Shown: positions 36,804-48,800, counted from the stretch's first letter. The stretch: DNA of 64,000 bases from Xenopus tropicalis (GCF_000004195.4 NC_030678.2:57691378-57755377), one strand, 5' to 3'. Made by a program: numbers and translations. The notes: generated from the sequence alone by a model not told the origin.

Positions 36804-38985
36804 CCCCCTTGGAAGATTTATTAGCAAGGGGGCACAGCGTGACCAAGTTACGCCACTGAAAGAACTATTTTGCAGCTGGATTTCAGTATATAAAAATGGT
36901 ATTTATACATACTTTTTGAAGGAACAGATGACAGAAGTATATTAGGGTTTTCTGTGTTCTGTGTGTTTTGGGTTTGGAAGCTGGAGTTCCCCTTTAACAG
37001 GGAAGGTTTTGGTTTGTTATGTTCCAAAATGTGCTGAGCTAGAGACACAATGAATGGAATTAAATAGAAATTCTCTGTTACCTACACAAGTGTCCTTGGA
37101 AAAACTTTATATAGGAGTCCATTTTACATCCTATACTTTGCAGTGAAATCATCAGACTTAGGTAAGGAATAATAAAAACATCAGAGAATATTAAGGCATG
37201 CCTGCTAAAAACAAAACATAATATATTATGGAAACCAGAGAATAAACATGCAGACAGCACTGTTCATTTAGCACCACAGCATCGCAAAATTTGATTTGCC
37301 GTCTGCAGATGCTGTCACTACAATACATCATAGAACTGTCTACTGTCAGTTTAATAGCTTTTGCTCGGAGGAAATTATGAATCCTGCAACCTTTATCATA
37401 TGATGTATAACCCGTTGTGTCCCAGACAGGGTTCTATTACACACAGCTCAAATGACTTTCAGCAGCTTTCATTATACTGGGAACAAAAACAGATTTAAAA
37501 ACCATAGTACGAGGTTGTAATAAAGCCGGTCTCACATAAAACCCATGCTGTAATGGGACCCAAACCAGACATCTGTGAAATAGCGTTAGAGAGGGTTTGG
37601 GACCTATTGGAAAAAAAAAAAAGAAATTTATAGTGTCTCTTAAATTTAAAGGGGAAATTCACCTTGCTAGAATAATCAAGTCATAGGAACCACATAGCAG
37701 TTCAGTTTCTGAGCAAGTTTTCAGTGAATTTTGTGTACCCTGATCATATTTTTATTTTTAAGTCTCCTTGAATCTGATTATATTTAAAAAAAGATTTTGA
37801 ATGAATTTATTTTGATTAAGTTTCTATAATTCTATCGAGTCCCAGCATTCCATGCAGATTCCATGCATTTGAAGAGTAAGGTGATACCTCAAAAAACCTT
37901 AAATAATCAAGTTTTCAATAAGAGAAAAATACAGTTCCTATTGACATCAATGGCCCCCTGGTAGATCTAAACTGGAGAGATAAAAGTCGATTTATGAAAG
38001 ACTCGATTTGAGAAAGACTATGGAGAACAATGGGAACTATGACACTGAGATCTTACAGTCAATTTACCCTGTTAGGCGGAGCATTTGATGCACAATGGCA
38101 TTCATATGCTGCTTGCATGGCAAGGTGCTTGGACACAAGGGACCCCTGGATTTATTGCCTGTGCAGACAGTAATTGGAGGGCTCCATTTACATGTTAGGC
38201 CTACAGGGGAAAACAAGTTGTACCCAAATCATACACAAATGGCATAATAGCCTAAAAATACGCTTGGATGTTAGGTTAGAATGTTGCTATTTAAGTTAAA
38301 AAAAATAGCACGGCTTTGTACACTTTGAATTTGGTTAGTAATTAAGCTCTATTAACTGTTATGGGCAGAAGTAAATATTAGATGGTGAGCAGGGGGCCAC
38401 CGGGCGGACTAGGCAATTTTATGAAGTATAAAGTAATAAAGTAATATAATGAAGTAATATACACATAGTTGCAGTCAACCAGGTGTTGCATACTTGCAGT
38501 CACCCAGCTGTTGCTGAACTACAAATTCAGGTTCAACCAAAGACAGAGCTACTACAGCGCTATAGTATACAGTATATGGAATTATGTACAATCAACAACC
38601 AAAATGGACCTCTCCAAGGATTTTCAGGTCAGTCAGGGTGTGCTGGAAGTGGTAGTTTGACAATAGCCTAAGGAAACCACAACTAAGGGCTGCAAGGTGA
38701 ACTCCCTTATGAAAATAACATCATCCCACAATCCTATGACCAATGAAAGATTTACACTATAAGCCAACATGTTACCTCATTTCTAATACAGACATGGCGC
38801 AATGACGAGTGGCAAGTGATACATAATTGACATCCCAGACTTTTAAACACATTTGGATGTTTTGTTTTTTTTAAAAAAAATTAGGTTTTATGTTTAATTT
38901 GCAAAAGACTTTTATTTCACAGCTTTTTAGGTGTGGGTGACAGGTCCCTATTAAAAAGTGGAAAATTAATGCTTTATACTACTGC
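36804..38985. other. no gene recognised
   Basis: AT-rich. TTTAAAGGGGAAATTCACC near 37648 and AGGTGTGGGTGACAGGTCCC near 38930 look like single ends of TTAA-type repeats without partners. No coding frame is supported. Confidence 0.45.
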
Positions 38986-39039
38986 CACAAAGATTGACTG
39001 TCCTCTCTTTGCCTGATATGAATCTACCAAATTAATTGT

Positions 39040-39996
39040 AGGCGAAGAGGAGGAGGCCCTGCTCTTGTCGCAAATAGAAAAGGCTGCTAGTTTGGGGCAA
39101 GTGATAATAATGGGGGATTTTAATTATCCTGATATTGACTGGAGCCATAGTACTGCCAGGACAGTAAAGTTGGGAACAAGTTTATAAACTTGCTGCATGA
39201 CAACTTTATGTCACAGATTGTTGAGGAGCAAACCAGGAACCATGCTATAGTGGATCTAGTGATCTCTAATGACCCAGAACATAATGTTATTTCATTTGAT
39301 GTTTGGTGCAGGAAACAAATTTATACTGGCGCAACAAAGACACTGAATTTTAGAAAAGCAAATTTTAGCTCCTTAAGGGCTTCAGGGCATAGATTGGGGC
39401 ATTATGTTTTCTGATAAAAACACAGAGCAGAAATGCTTGTCATTTAAAATGATATTAAATCATTACTATACTCAGTTTACTCCATTAATAAGAAAAAATA
39501 GAAGTGTTAAGGATCACCCTATGTGGCTTAACACTGAGGTAAAGAAGCTTATAGGGAAAAAAAGGAAAGCTTTTAAGAAATATAATTCAGAGGGGACAGT
39601 AGCTGCGTTTAATGAATATAAACACTATAACAAGTGTTGTAAAACAGCAATCCGGAAGGCAAAGATAGAAAATGAGGAGCGCATCGCGGCAGAAGACTAA
39701 CCCCAAAAAGTTTTTTAAGTAAATTAATAGTAAAAAGATGCAGGTTGAGGGTGTGGCCCCATTGAGTTATAGTAACAATATGGTTACAGCGGATACAGAA
39801 AAGGCAGATGTGCTTAACCAGTTCTTTTCTTCTGTGTATACAGTAGAGGAGCCAGTGGGCCAAGTCCCACCCTCAACCTGCCTCAGCTCCAACTACACAG
39901 TGGTTGACACAGGATATGGTGCTTAAAGGGTTACACAAGATAAATGTAAACAAGGCACCTGGGCCAGATGGAGTACTGAGAGAGCTAGGGTCAGAA
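39040..39996 (+). pseudogene. LINE endonuclease and linker remains
   Basis: Frames include EEEALLLSQIEKAASLG followed by IIMGDFNYPDIDW. The GDFN motif is diagnostic of the apurinic-like endonuclease of CR1-type LINEs. After frameshifts the order continues NHAIVDLVISNDPEHNV, then a lysine-rich linker (KKLIGKKRKAFKKYNSE), then NQFFSSVYT, then the start of the reverse transcriptase region with KAPGPDGV just before the MITE. Upstream endonuclease motifs are missing. Several changes of frame show it is not translated as one protein. Confidence 0.8.
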
Positions 39997-40592
39997 TTAG
40001 GGGCCCATTTACTTACTCACGAACTGGCCGAATGCGTCCGATTGCGTTTTTTTTCGTAAAGATCGGTATTTGGCGATTTTTTCGGAAAATTATCGCAACT
40101 TTTTCGTTGCCATCCGAATGTTGCGTAAAATATGACGATTTTTTCGTAGCGTTAAAACTTGCGCGAAAAGTCGCGCCTTTTTCGTAGCCATTCCGAAAGT
40201 TGCGCAAAATGTTGCGATTTTTTCATAGCGTTCGGATTCATTCAAGCTTCAGTATGGTGACTTTTCTTGGGCCAGGTTGGAGCTGCAGGGTGCCATTGAG
40301 TCCTATGGGAGGCTTCCAAAATCTTGCTAAGTCTGAAAGTTTCGCCCGCCGCTTATGAGCGCTCAATACGAAAAAGTCGCGACAAGATACGAGCGAATCG
40401 TAATGGCTACGAAAAACTCGCGTTTTTTCACGGAAATCGTATTGGTAATGAAAAAGTCGCGACAATTTCCGAAAAGTCGTAAAGGCGCCGAAAAAATCGC
40501 AAAAAATACAAAAAAGACGCAAAATGTTCGTTTTCCAATCGGAATTTTTCCAATTCGGATTCGAATTCGTGTCTTAGTAAATCAGCCCCTTA
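39997..40592. mobile_element. chimeric Harbinger-type MITE inside the LINE
   Basis: The element at 40000-40589 has GGGGCCCATTTACTTACTC at its start, ATTAGTAAATCAGCCCC as the near-complement (GTCTTAGTAAATCAGCCCC) at its end, and a perfect TTA duplication at 39997-39999 and 40590-40592. The outer parts match the family at 12170 and 47527. The middle, about 40231-40355, instead matches the core of the other family (13731 and 35882), including CTTGGGCCAGGTTGGAGCTG. The right arm from GAGCGCTCAATACG also occurs in the element at 445. It must be younger than the LINE it interrupts. Confidence 0.9.
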
Positions 40593-41950
40593 GAGTGGCC
40601 CTTGTTTCTGATATTCTCAGACTCGCTTTCATCAGGTATGGTACCTAGGGATTGGAAGAAGGCGAATGTCATTCCTATATTTAAAAAGAGAGTAAGATCT
40701 CAGCCTGGCAATTATAGGCCTGTAAGTTTGACATCCGTGGTGGGCAAGTTATTTGAAGGCTTGTTAAGGGATCACATACAAAATTATGTACTGGAGAATG
40801 CCATTATGAGCAGTAATCAGCATGGCTTTATGAAGCCAGGTCATGTCAGACCAATTTAATTGCTTTTTATGATGAGGTAAGTAAGAAGCTGGACAGTGGG
40901 GATGCAGTAGATATAATCTATTTCGATTTTGCCAAAGCATTTCATACTGTTCCCTACAAACGACTGCTTTCTAAACTAAGGTCTATTGGTCTTAGTGAAG
41001 TCGATTGCACATGGATAGAAAACTGGCTACAGGATCGGGTACAGAGGGTGGTTGTTAATGGTACATTCTCTACTTGGAGTAAGGTTCTCAGTGGGGTCCC
41101 TCAGGGTTCTGTACTGGGTCCACTGTTGTTTAACTTGTTCATAAATGACTTAGGGGAGGGTATTACAAGCAATGTTTCAGTGTTTGCAGATGACAAAAAA
41201 CTCTGCAGACCAGTCAATTCTATCCAGGATGTTGCATCCTTGCAGCAGGATCTTGACCACCTGGCAATCTGGGCAGCTAAGTGGCAGATGAGATTTAATG
41301 TGGATAAATGTAAGGTCATGCACCTGGCATGTAAAAATATTCAAGCCACTTATACCCTTAATGGGACTGCACTAGGCAAATCCATAATGGAGAAGGACCT
41401 TGGAGTCCTTGTAGATAATAAACTTGGCTGTAGCAAGCAATGCCAGGCAGCAGCTGCAAGGGCAAACAAAGTTTTGAGCAGTATTAAAAGGGGTATAGAT
41501 TCACGGGAGGAGGGGGTTATTCTTCCCCTTTACAGAGCGCTGGTAAGGCCCCATCTAGAATATGCTGTTCAGTTTTGGTCTCCAGTGCTCAAACGGGACA
41601 TTATTGAGTTAGAGAAGGTCCAGAGAAGGGCAACTAAGCTGGTAAAGGGTATGGAAAGTCTCAGTTATAAAGAAAGACTGGCCAAGTTGGGTCTGTTTAC
41701 ACTGGAGAAGAGGCGCTTAAGAGGTGACATGATAACTATGTAAAAAATATAAAGGGGAACACGAGGGCACCCACTCCGTTTAGAAGAAGGGAGGTTCCAT
41801 TTAAATATTCAGAAAGGGTTTTTTACTGTGAGAGCTGTGAAGTTGTGGAATTCCCTCCCCGAATCAGTCGTGCTGGCTGATACATTATATAACTTTAAGA
41901 AGGGGCTGGATGGATTCTTAGCAAGTGAAGGAATACAGGGTTATGGGAGA
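40593..41950 (+). pseudogene. CR1-type LINE reverse transcriptase
   Basis: Translated pieces in order: PRDWKKANVIPIFKK and GNYRPVSLTSVVGK (fingers), NQHGF, then DIIYFDFAKAFHTVPY with the first catalytic Asp, [14 protein letters not shown], then FADDKKL, the catalytic Asp pair box. Next come FNVDKCKVMHL, LGVLVDNKL and RPHLEYAVQFWSPV in the thumb, and LWNSLPESVV near the C-terminus. The longest clean frame is 41048-41743. A frame change after MITM and another near 40855 break it. The catalytic residues remain, but the product would be interrupted. Confidence 0.9.
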
Positions 41951-42181
41951 TAGCTCTTAGTACAAGTTGATCCAGGGACTGGTCCGATTGCCATCTTGGA
42001 GTCAGGAAGGAATTTTTTCCCCTCTGCGGCAAATTAGAGAGGCTTCAGATGGGGTTTTTTGCCTTCCTCTGGATCAACTACAAGTTAGGCAGGTTATATA
42101 TAGTCATTATGGTTGAACGTGATGGACGTATGTCTTTTTTCAACCCAACTAACTATGTTACTATGTTAAATAAAATTGAAT

Positions 42182-42185
<4 letters not shown>

Positions 42186-42231
<46 letters not shown>
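42186..42231. repeat. (AT)n microsatellite after the LINE tail
   Basis: About 23 AT units immediately downstream of the LINE 3' tail. Confidence 0.95.
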
Positions 42232-42232
<1 letters not shown>

Positions 42233-43561
42233 AAATAATTTTTTCCCCTTAAACTTAGGAAAAGGAAACTGTGGATGCTAGGCATGGTACCTGTTTCTAC
42301 CTTCACAGAGATATGCCTGTTCTGTTCATGTTTCTATTTTAAGCACATCCCTTAGCGGTATTTGCCGAAAAACTCTTTCCCAACCCTGTGTTGGTACATC
42401 AGCATTATAGACTTCAGCATGATAAAAAGACATTTCTTCCATTTTGTCTCTGTCCAGAGATGTTATGATTCAGCTTTATCCAGAGCTGTATTTACAGTAT
42501 CAGTGCCTTTCACAAGCAAAAGCAATATAATAATTAATATATGTATTAAAAGGCAAAATTTGACTTTTGTTTGTGCACCCGTCATAAATTTAGTCTCTAG
42601 TATGAGCTTTTCTTACTTCTTATTTGGCAGAGCAGGAGAAAATAACAAGGGTATACATGTTGCTTCCACCATTCTAAATCACAGACCTGCAGAACCTCTA
42701 GGTGTTCCTCCATCAGCTACATCCCAAAGGCATCCTCTACCAGTGTTATGTGAATGCTAAGAACTGCAAAGAAGTGGGTTGCATTTGAATAAATTTAAAA
42801 ACAATTAAAGACTATAAGAAAAAAAAGATAAAAAGAACCGCTGAACATTTAGCCATTAGAAAACTATTGTTACAATCACTAACAGTCACCGACCCCCCCC
42901 CCCCCATCCCAAGTTATTATAATCACTTACCTGATACTCTGTGCCGGTGCTGCAGTTTGCATAAGGTACTTCTATAAGAGCACCACAGGGTGACCTTCTT
43001 CTGCTTCTACATTTTGGTTGTGCACGCACAGTAAGTAAAAAGGCTGACTTAAAAGCAAAATACCAGATTTTTCACTTTACATGCGCTGGCCCAGGCCATT
43101 GAATAAAGAAGAAGCGGAGGAAAATGACTTTCTATTCTTCCAAAAATACTCTACATAATATACAGTGTCAGAATGGGGTACCTAAGGCCTACTAAGTAAT
43201 AGCAAGCCCTAAAACAACAAAACAGAGTCATAAAACTAATATCCATATACATACTAACTTGTGTAAAACAAAGTTGTTGTCAGTAGTGTATGCCGCTCAC
43301 ACTATCTTGAGCAATATCTATGTACCCATTTTATTTGCTGACGCACCATGTCAGCCAGTGCATTGGCCTATCCTCATCTTAACTAATGACTCTACTAGGG
43401 TCATAAATAAGAATTTATGATGCACATGCTCACTTTGACTGCAACATAATTTAAGTTGATTCTGTGGCATGCCAACCTGACATTAAAAATTTAAAACCCT
43501 GAACCTACTGTTACAGTGTTTGCACTTTGTATATGTTTACATTCTTTCTGCCCTTTCCCAG
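42232..43561. other. no gene recognised
   Basis: Includes a C tract at about 42894-42905. The frame at 42362-42760 (132 residues) has no domain I recognise. Confidence 0.45.
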
Positions 43562-43730
43562 ATATCAGCCCCACTCTGCAAACAGAGGGAATCAGATATA
43601 AATTTCCATCTCTACTGGACCAACTGAAGCTGCTGTTATACAAATGGACTGGTATTTTCACACCTTCCACAAGCTTCCACCCGGTGACAGATGAAGAACT
43701 CAATGAAGCCATACTAATTCATTTTTGAAA
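43562..43730 (+). other. weak candidate terminal exon
   Basis: A pyrimidine-rich stretch ending CTGCCCTTTCCCAG (to 43561) precedes an open stretch of about 55 codons that includes FPSLLDQLKLLLYKWTG and HPVTDEELNEAI and ends at a stop near 43728. AATAAA lies near 43906. The composition looks more protein-like than neighbouring frames, but I do not recognise the sequence, no partner exon is visible, and the minus strand is also open here (43491-43712). Confidence 0.15.
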
Positions 43731-44288
43731 GTAATGTATAGGGCAAATACTGGCCACATCACTGTGGTAAGGGAGCTGTGCTGTTACTGAAACAGGGGGT
43801 ATAATCACTTAGCAAAGCACAGAGAAATGGTAATGGAACCACTCAGTATATAACTCTATACAGTAATACCTAAACCACTGTTGGATAATTCACAAAAGAA
43901 GCTGGTAATAAAACTTCTGTGCATACTAGTGTACTGTGCATACTATCAGCAACAGAACTAATGTTCTAACTTTAGTCAGTATTCCTTTCTGCATTTTTTT
44001 TTTTTACTAACAGAGAGGTGAGTGGATTGTATTGAATTGTGTGCATGAAAAAATGTGTTGTTTGTACTGCCGTTATAGCTTTTTTGTGCATTGCCTTAAG
44101 GGAACATTGGAGGGAAAACAGAGGAATTACTTGGCATGCCCTATGAAAGCATACACAGGGATGGAAATGGAACTGTTTGGCATATCACTGGTGCAGAGTG
44201 TAAAAAAAATGATAGCACAACAGGTGGGAATACAGATGAGGGAAAGAATAAAAAGCTGATAATTTCATCACTCAGGATATAGCATATT
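43731..44288. other. diverged repeat-like sequence, no gene
   Basis: Scattered versions of the words CTGTGCATAC, CACTGTGG and TGGCATATCACTGGTGCAG suggest this is a more decayed extension of the 46-bp tandem repeat that follows. The frame at 44032-44259 is not supported as a gene. Confidence 0.4.
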
Positions 44289-44620
44289 TCTGGGCATACA
44301 ACTGTAGCAGAACATATAGGGGTGTCAGAATTAATCTGTGCAAGTCACTGTGGCAGAGCATTCAGGGCTAAAGATTCATTTCTGTGCATAGAACTGTTAT
44401 AGAGAATACAGGGCTATACATTTTAATCTGAGCATACCACTATGGCAGACCAAGCAAAGCTGTCACACTGAGCATATACTGTGACAGAGAATAGAGTTCA
44501 GTCATTGCAATGTTGAAAATATACTGTAACAGGGACAGAACATTCAGTCTACAGTGTAACTGTAGGCAAGGACTAAGGCAAAGCATACAAGGCTGTCAGT
44601 GTAAATTTGGACATATTTGG
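44289..44620 (+). repeat. diverged 46-bp tandem repeat
   Basis: Unit starts TCTGGGCATAC (44289), TCTGTGCAAG (44335), TCTGTGCATAG (44381) and TCTGAGCATAC (44427) are spaced exactly 46 bp. Further diverged units run to about 44620. Each unit contains a version of ACTGTGGCAGAGCA followed by a GGGCT-like segment. Confidence 0.7.
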
Positions 44621-44789
44621 GTAGACCTTACAAAGTATTATTAAATATGTGTGTTATTCTTCCACATCTTACAAGAAATCTAAAATAGGAATGACAAGAA
44701 AATCTGAACAAAAGTGGCAAGAAATCTTTTTCACAATACTGAAACCAGAAAAGGAGTTTTTGAACAAGACATTTCCTAGAAAACGTGAG

Positions 44790-44930
44790 CTGTCCAGTAC
44801 AAAACCAAACATGTGGCAACCCTTGTGGGAGCAAACCAATGCAGACACAGGAAGAACATACAAACTGCTTGCAAATAGTGCCCTTGCTGGAATCAAGCCC
44901 CTGTGCAATAAGGCACCAATACAAACTTCT
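44790..44930 (+). repeat. fragment of a widespread vertebrate repeat
   Basis: Includes GCAGACACAGGAAGAACATA, CAAACTGCTTGCAAATAGTG and GCTGGAATCAAGCCCCTG. This order belongs to an interspersed repeat I recall from many fish and amphibian genomes. I cannot name the family with confidence. The 99-residue frame over it is incidental. Second copy at 48690. Confidence 0.5.
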
Positions 44931-44949
44931 CAGCCACTATGCCATTAAC

Positions 44950-45365
44950 AGTCCTTGCTGAGTTTAAGGTTACAATAATAATGATATGGATAAGACGTAG
45001 TTTTAAGTCTCAATAGCACAGGTTCCCAGAGAGGACCCCTCTACAAAGCCAAAGAATGTAAAGAAAATGTAAAACAAATAAGTCTCTATTGGCTCTCCAA
45101 GATATTCCTAGAAAAGAGGTTTGGAGGTCAGTAAGTGTAAATTTTGGGCTAAGCCTAGATTTGCAGTTATAGTTATTCTAGGTGTATAAAGAGATAACAG
45201 CATTTACTATAAAAAAAAAACAAACACACAATTATGTGTTCCCAAGGATTGTCAATTGTTGTACAATAAGAATGATATAAGATTATCTGGAAGTCCTGTG
45301 AGGTGCTGCCTGAAAAGTGTTGATATATTTTATTATGCACAGTGTCATGTCCTCTATTCTGAGTG
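44950..45365. other. no gene recognised
   Basis: No supported feature. Confidence 0.4.
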
Positions 45366-45743
45366 TTAGGGCTGTGGCACACGGGGAGATTAGTTTATTG
45401 TTCTGTGTTTTTAAACATGTGGGTTGTTTGAATTTAAATCTACTTTAGCTGTTTTTGAGGGCTGTGGCACACGGGGAGATTAGTCGCCCGCAACAAATCT
45501 CCCCGATATGACATCCCACCGGCAAGAATGTAATCTCGGTGGGATGGCATACGCAGCGCCAGAGATTTGCCGAAGTTGCCTCGAGAGGCACCGCATATGC
45601 CATCCCACCGGCGATTTACATTCTCGCCGGTGGGATGTCATATTGGGGAGATTAGTCACCTGCGTGTGCCACAGCCCTTAAAAACAGCTAAACTAGATTT
45701 AAATTAAAACAACACACATGTTTAAAAACACAGAACAATAAAT
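45366..45743. mobile_element. complex foldback around a Harbinger-type MITE
   Basis: Four blocks. A: 45369-45393, a MITE terminus GGGCTGTGGCACACGGGG and seven more bases, preceded by TTA. B: about 45394-45457. C: 45459-45677, a full palindromic MITE with the same terminus at both ends. B': about 45678-45743, the near-complement of B, so B-C-B' forms one long hairpin. TTA follows C at 45678-45680. Blocks B and B' differ at only a few positions. No coding sequence. Confidence 0.85.
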
Positions 45744-47523
45744 ATAAACCAGCTAAGCTTTGGAAGTGGTTTTGAACCATATACTGCTTAATAAAATAAG
45801 TGTATATATATATATATTGCACTACCAGGTTACAGTTTTGCCAATTTAAACTGAAACCACCCAAATTAAAACGCACATGGTGGTTGAATTCGGCGACACC
45901 TAGAGGCCCACAAAAACAGTGGCAAAACTACACAGAGTCTTCAAATTAATGACATATAAGCAATCTATTACATATAAGAGCTCATGCAACTTTTTCCACA
46001 GTTGTTGCACACAGTGGTGCCATTCATTAAACATTCTATAGTCTAGAGATCCAGTTGGTCCATATTTAGATTATGTACTGATTCACTAAACAAAACACCA
46101 GGAGAGACTAGGATGCCCTACACTGTGATACTGGCAAATCACTAATGTTGTCATATATCACCATTTTGAGACTCATATAGAGGCATATTGAGCAAAGTGT
46201 AAAACAAGTGCCCCCCCACCAAAGTAAAAGCCAACAATTCCTTTAAGGGAATAAATAAACCTCTAAAAATTCCATAGAGTGAATGCAGATTTTTACCTTT
46301 TGATAAATATGCCTCATAGCCTGTGCATCAGCTGCAATAGCACACCAGCTCTATACAGTATACAAATAAATGATTTGCTAAAATAAAATACCAATTTGTT
46401 GCTATTAGTAATTGAATTCAGCCCTGTGGGCAGGCCCTTACACTATTTATTCCCACGGGCCCAAGGCTGAATATTTCCATCCTTGGAGCAGGTAATACAA
46501 GCAACTCTAAATGTCCTTGTACTTTTAGTTATGTTGGTACAGGGCAGATATCCAAAACTTAAGGAAATGGCCTTCCCACATTTTATTTAGTTTTTCATTT
46601 TTCACAAACAGAACTTGTTACAGTATGCAATGCTATGAAATAGAGACAACCGACTAATAACGTCAGACACACTGCTTGAACTGAGATCCAACAGCCACGA
46701 ACAAGTGTCCAAAATGTATATTACTGTTCTAGATTTACACTGATGTTTTGTGTCTAGCAAACAATGCAAAACATTACATTTTGTTTCAATACGTAGCTTA
46801 AAACATATGTCTTACAAACTGTATGGCCATTCAGCAGGAGATACACTGTATGTCCTAATGAGATGTCATTTGTCAGCCTCGCTCCATGCCGTCAGGAGAT
46901 TTATGCGCACCTTTTTTCCCATTTTCAACCCAAATGTACCTTGTAATCTCACATTTCTATGGAAACCAGCACTGTGCTGGAATATCATTTGAAGCGCTGG
47001 GTTTAATATTCTTTACAATGTCTATCTATTGCCTGCAGTTGGTTTGCATTCTCTGACTGTAATGTATAGCTCAGGGCAAGCACATATTCGATAGCTAACA
47101 GCGGGCCATGTGTAAGCCTGATGGTACTGGGGCACCTGCACAAGTCTATCTGTCATGCTGCTGCACATGATTTTTTAAAAATCCTTTTTTGCTGACGATA
47201 TGCAGATAAACAGGGCAAGAAATCAGAAACAGTGACAGGAAAGAGGGCATATTCAAAGCTACTTTCAGATTGTTAATGTGCCTAACATGCCCACCTGGAC
47301 ACATAATGACAAGTACTAGACATGACAGCAGCCTCTAGTCATGCATTATAGCGCTGTTGTAAGGCCCTTTTCATCAACTGCATGCCACCTCTAGGCTGGA
47401 AGAAACATTGTCTGTTATACCTTTAAGCATGTAGTTGTATATGCATACCAATGAGATGGCCAAATGGGTGTTTAGACTTTACAGTAAGGGATATGTTATT
47501 TCTTATAATATATAGATGTATAC
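45744..47523. other. no gene recognised
   Basis: Short TA run at about 45804-45819. GGTACAGGGCAGATATCC near 46532 resembles one end of the TA-flanked repeat at 5076. No coding sequence supported. Confidence 0.45.
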
Positions 47524-48059
47524 TTAGGGGCACATTTACTAATCCACGAACGGGCCAAATGCAGCCGATTGCGTTTTTTTCGTAATGATTGGTATTTTGC
47601 GATTTTTTCGGAAAATTGTCGCGACTTTTTCGTTACTAATACGATTTGTGCGAAAAAATGCGAGTTTTTTGTAGCCATTCCGAAAGTTGCGCAAAATCAG
47701 GCGATTTTTCGTAGCGTTAAAACTTGCGCAAAAAGTTGCGATTTTTTCGTAGCGTTAAAACTTGCGCGAAACATCGCACCTTTTAAGTTTTAACGCTACA
47801 AAAAAGGCGCAACTTTTCGCGCAAGTTTTAACGCTACGAAAAAATCGCCAGATTTTGCGCAACTTTTGGAATGGCTACGAAAAACTCGCGTTTTTTCGCG
47901 CAAATCGTATTGGTAACGAAAAAGTTGCGACAATTTCCGAAAAGTCGTAAAGACGCCGAAAAAAATCGCAGAAAAACGAAAAAGTCGCAAAATGTTCGTT
48001 TTCAAATCGGAATTTTTCCAATTCGGTTCAGATTCGTGTCTTAGTAAATGTGCTCCTTA
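47524..48059. mobile_element. foldback Harbinger-type MITE
   Basis: The element at 47527-48056 is flanked by TTA on both sides. It starts GGGGCACATTTACTAATCC and ends CTTAGTAAATGTGCTCC. The interior is an imperfect palindrome centred near 47790, where AAGTTTTAACGCTAC faces GTAGCGTTAAAACTT. Same family as 12170. The overlapping 60 to 75-residue frames on both strands are arms of the palindrome. Confidence 0.85.
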
Positions 48060-48689
48060 ATGTTTTAGTAATAAACAACCTGGAAACAAATAAATGTACA
48101 GGGAAGATAAGTATGACAGAAAAGCAAGTTTGTTTTTTTTTTGCTGAAAATAATATTCCCAGATTAGAACTAGGGGGCCACCAGAGAACCAACCACTGGT
48201 GGGTGTACTCCAGTCAGGGGCTCAGTAGCAAAAAGAAGCCCCAAGAGGCACAAAGGTGTGATTTGCAGGTCATAAGGGGTGGGGCTTGTGGGGGAGTGGG
48301 TGGGATTTGCATTGATCACAGCAGTGTTTGGCATAATGGGACATACCTGAGAAGGATCGTGGTCAAATTTATGCATGAACAAGGAATATCTTTCATTGGG
48401 GCATCATTTTTATCATTGGCAGAGGCCACCTTCTAAGTGGCCAAGGTAACTGGTGTTCTAATAATTGGAACCTACTGGTTAGAGGACTCTGCTAACTTAG
48501 CTGTATGGAGCCCTATGATTATTGATTGCGGCCCAGCACAAGGGCTTCATAACATTTTCTGCTTGCTGAGAAAAATGCTGTAATCTTCATTTCAGAGTTT
48601 CATTGTACAAATAATACTGCTTAATATGCATAATCAGGCAGTGTTTTTCAAAACAATTAATACAATAAACCTGCCTGTATTTCTTTTGC
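48060..48689. other. no gene recognised
   Basis: The frame at 48050-48436 (128 residues) begins in the MITE and has no recognised domain. Confidence 0.45.
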
Positions 48690-48800
48690 AGTGTGGGAGT
48701 ACTCGGAGGAAATCCACACAAGGACAGGGAGAACATACAGTACATAGTGTTCTGGTTGGACCTAGGACCCCAGTGTTGCAATGCAGCATTGCAGTTAATT
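48690..48800 (+). repeat. second copy of the widespread vertebrate repeat
   Basis: Includes CGGAGGAAATCCACACAAGG, ACAGGGAGAACATACAGTAC and CTAGGACCCCAGTG, collinear with 44790-44930 although each copy keeps different parts. Confidence 0.5.

Larger units (their letters stand above)
38986..42180 (+). mobile_element. CR1-type LINE, 5'-truncated, split by a MITE
   Basis: A non-LTR retrotransposon copy with part of the endonuclease domain, the linker, most of the reverse transcriptase and an intact-looking 3' end. The 3' tail carries GGAGTCAGGAAGGAATTTTT and finishes in the short tandem repeat of ACTATGTT (about 42145-42170), as in the tail at 1018. A MITE of about 590 bp at 40000-40589 interrupts it. 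The 5' boundary is approximate. The parent protein nicks target DNA and reverse-transcribes its own RNA from the nick. This copy has several frameshifts and is dead. Confidence 0.85.
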
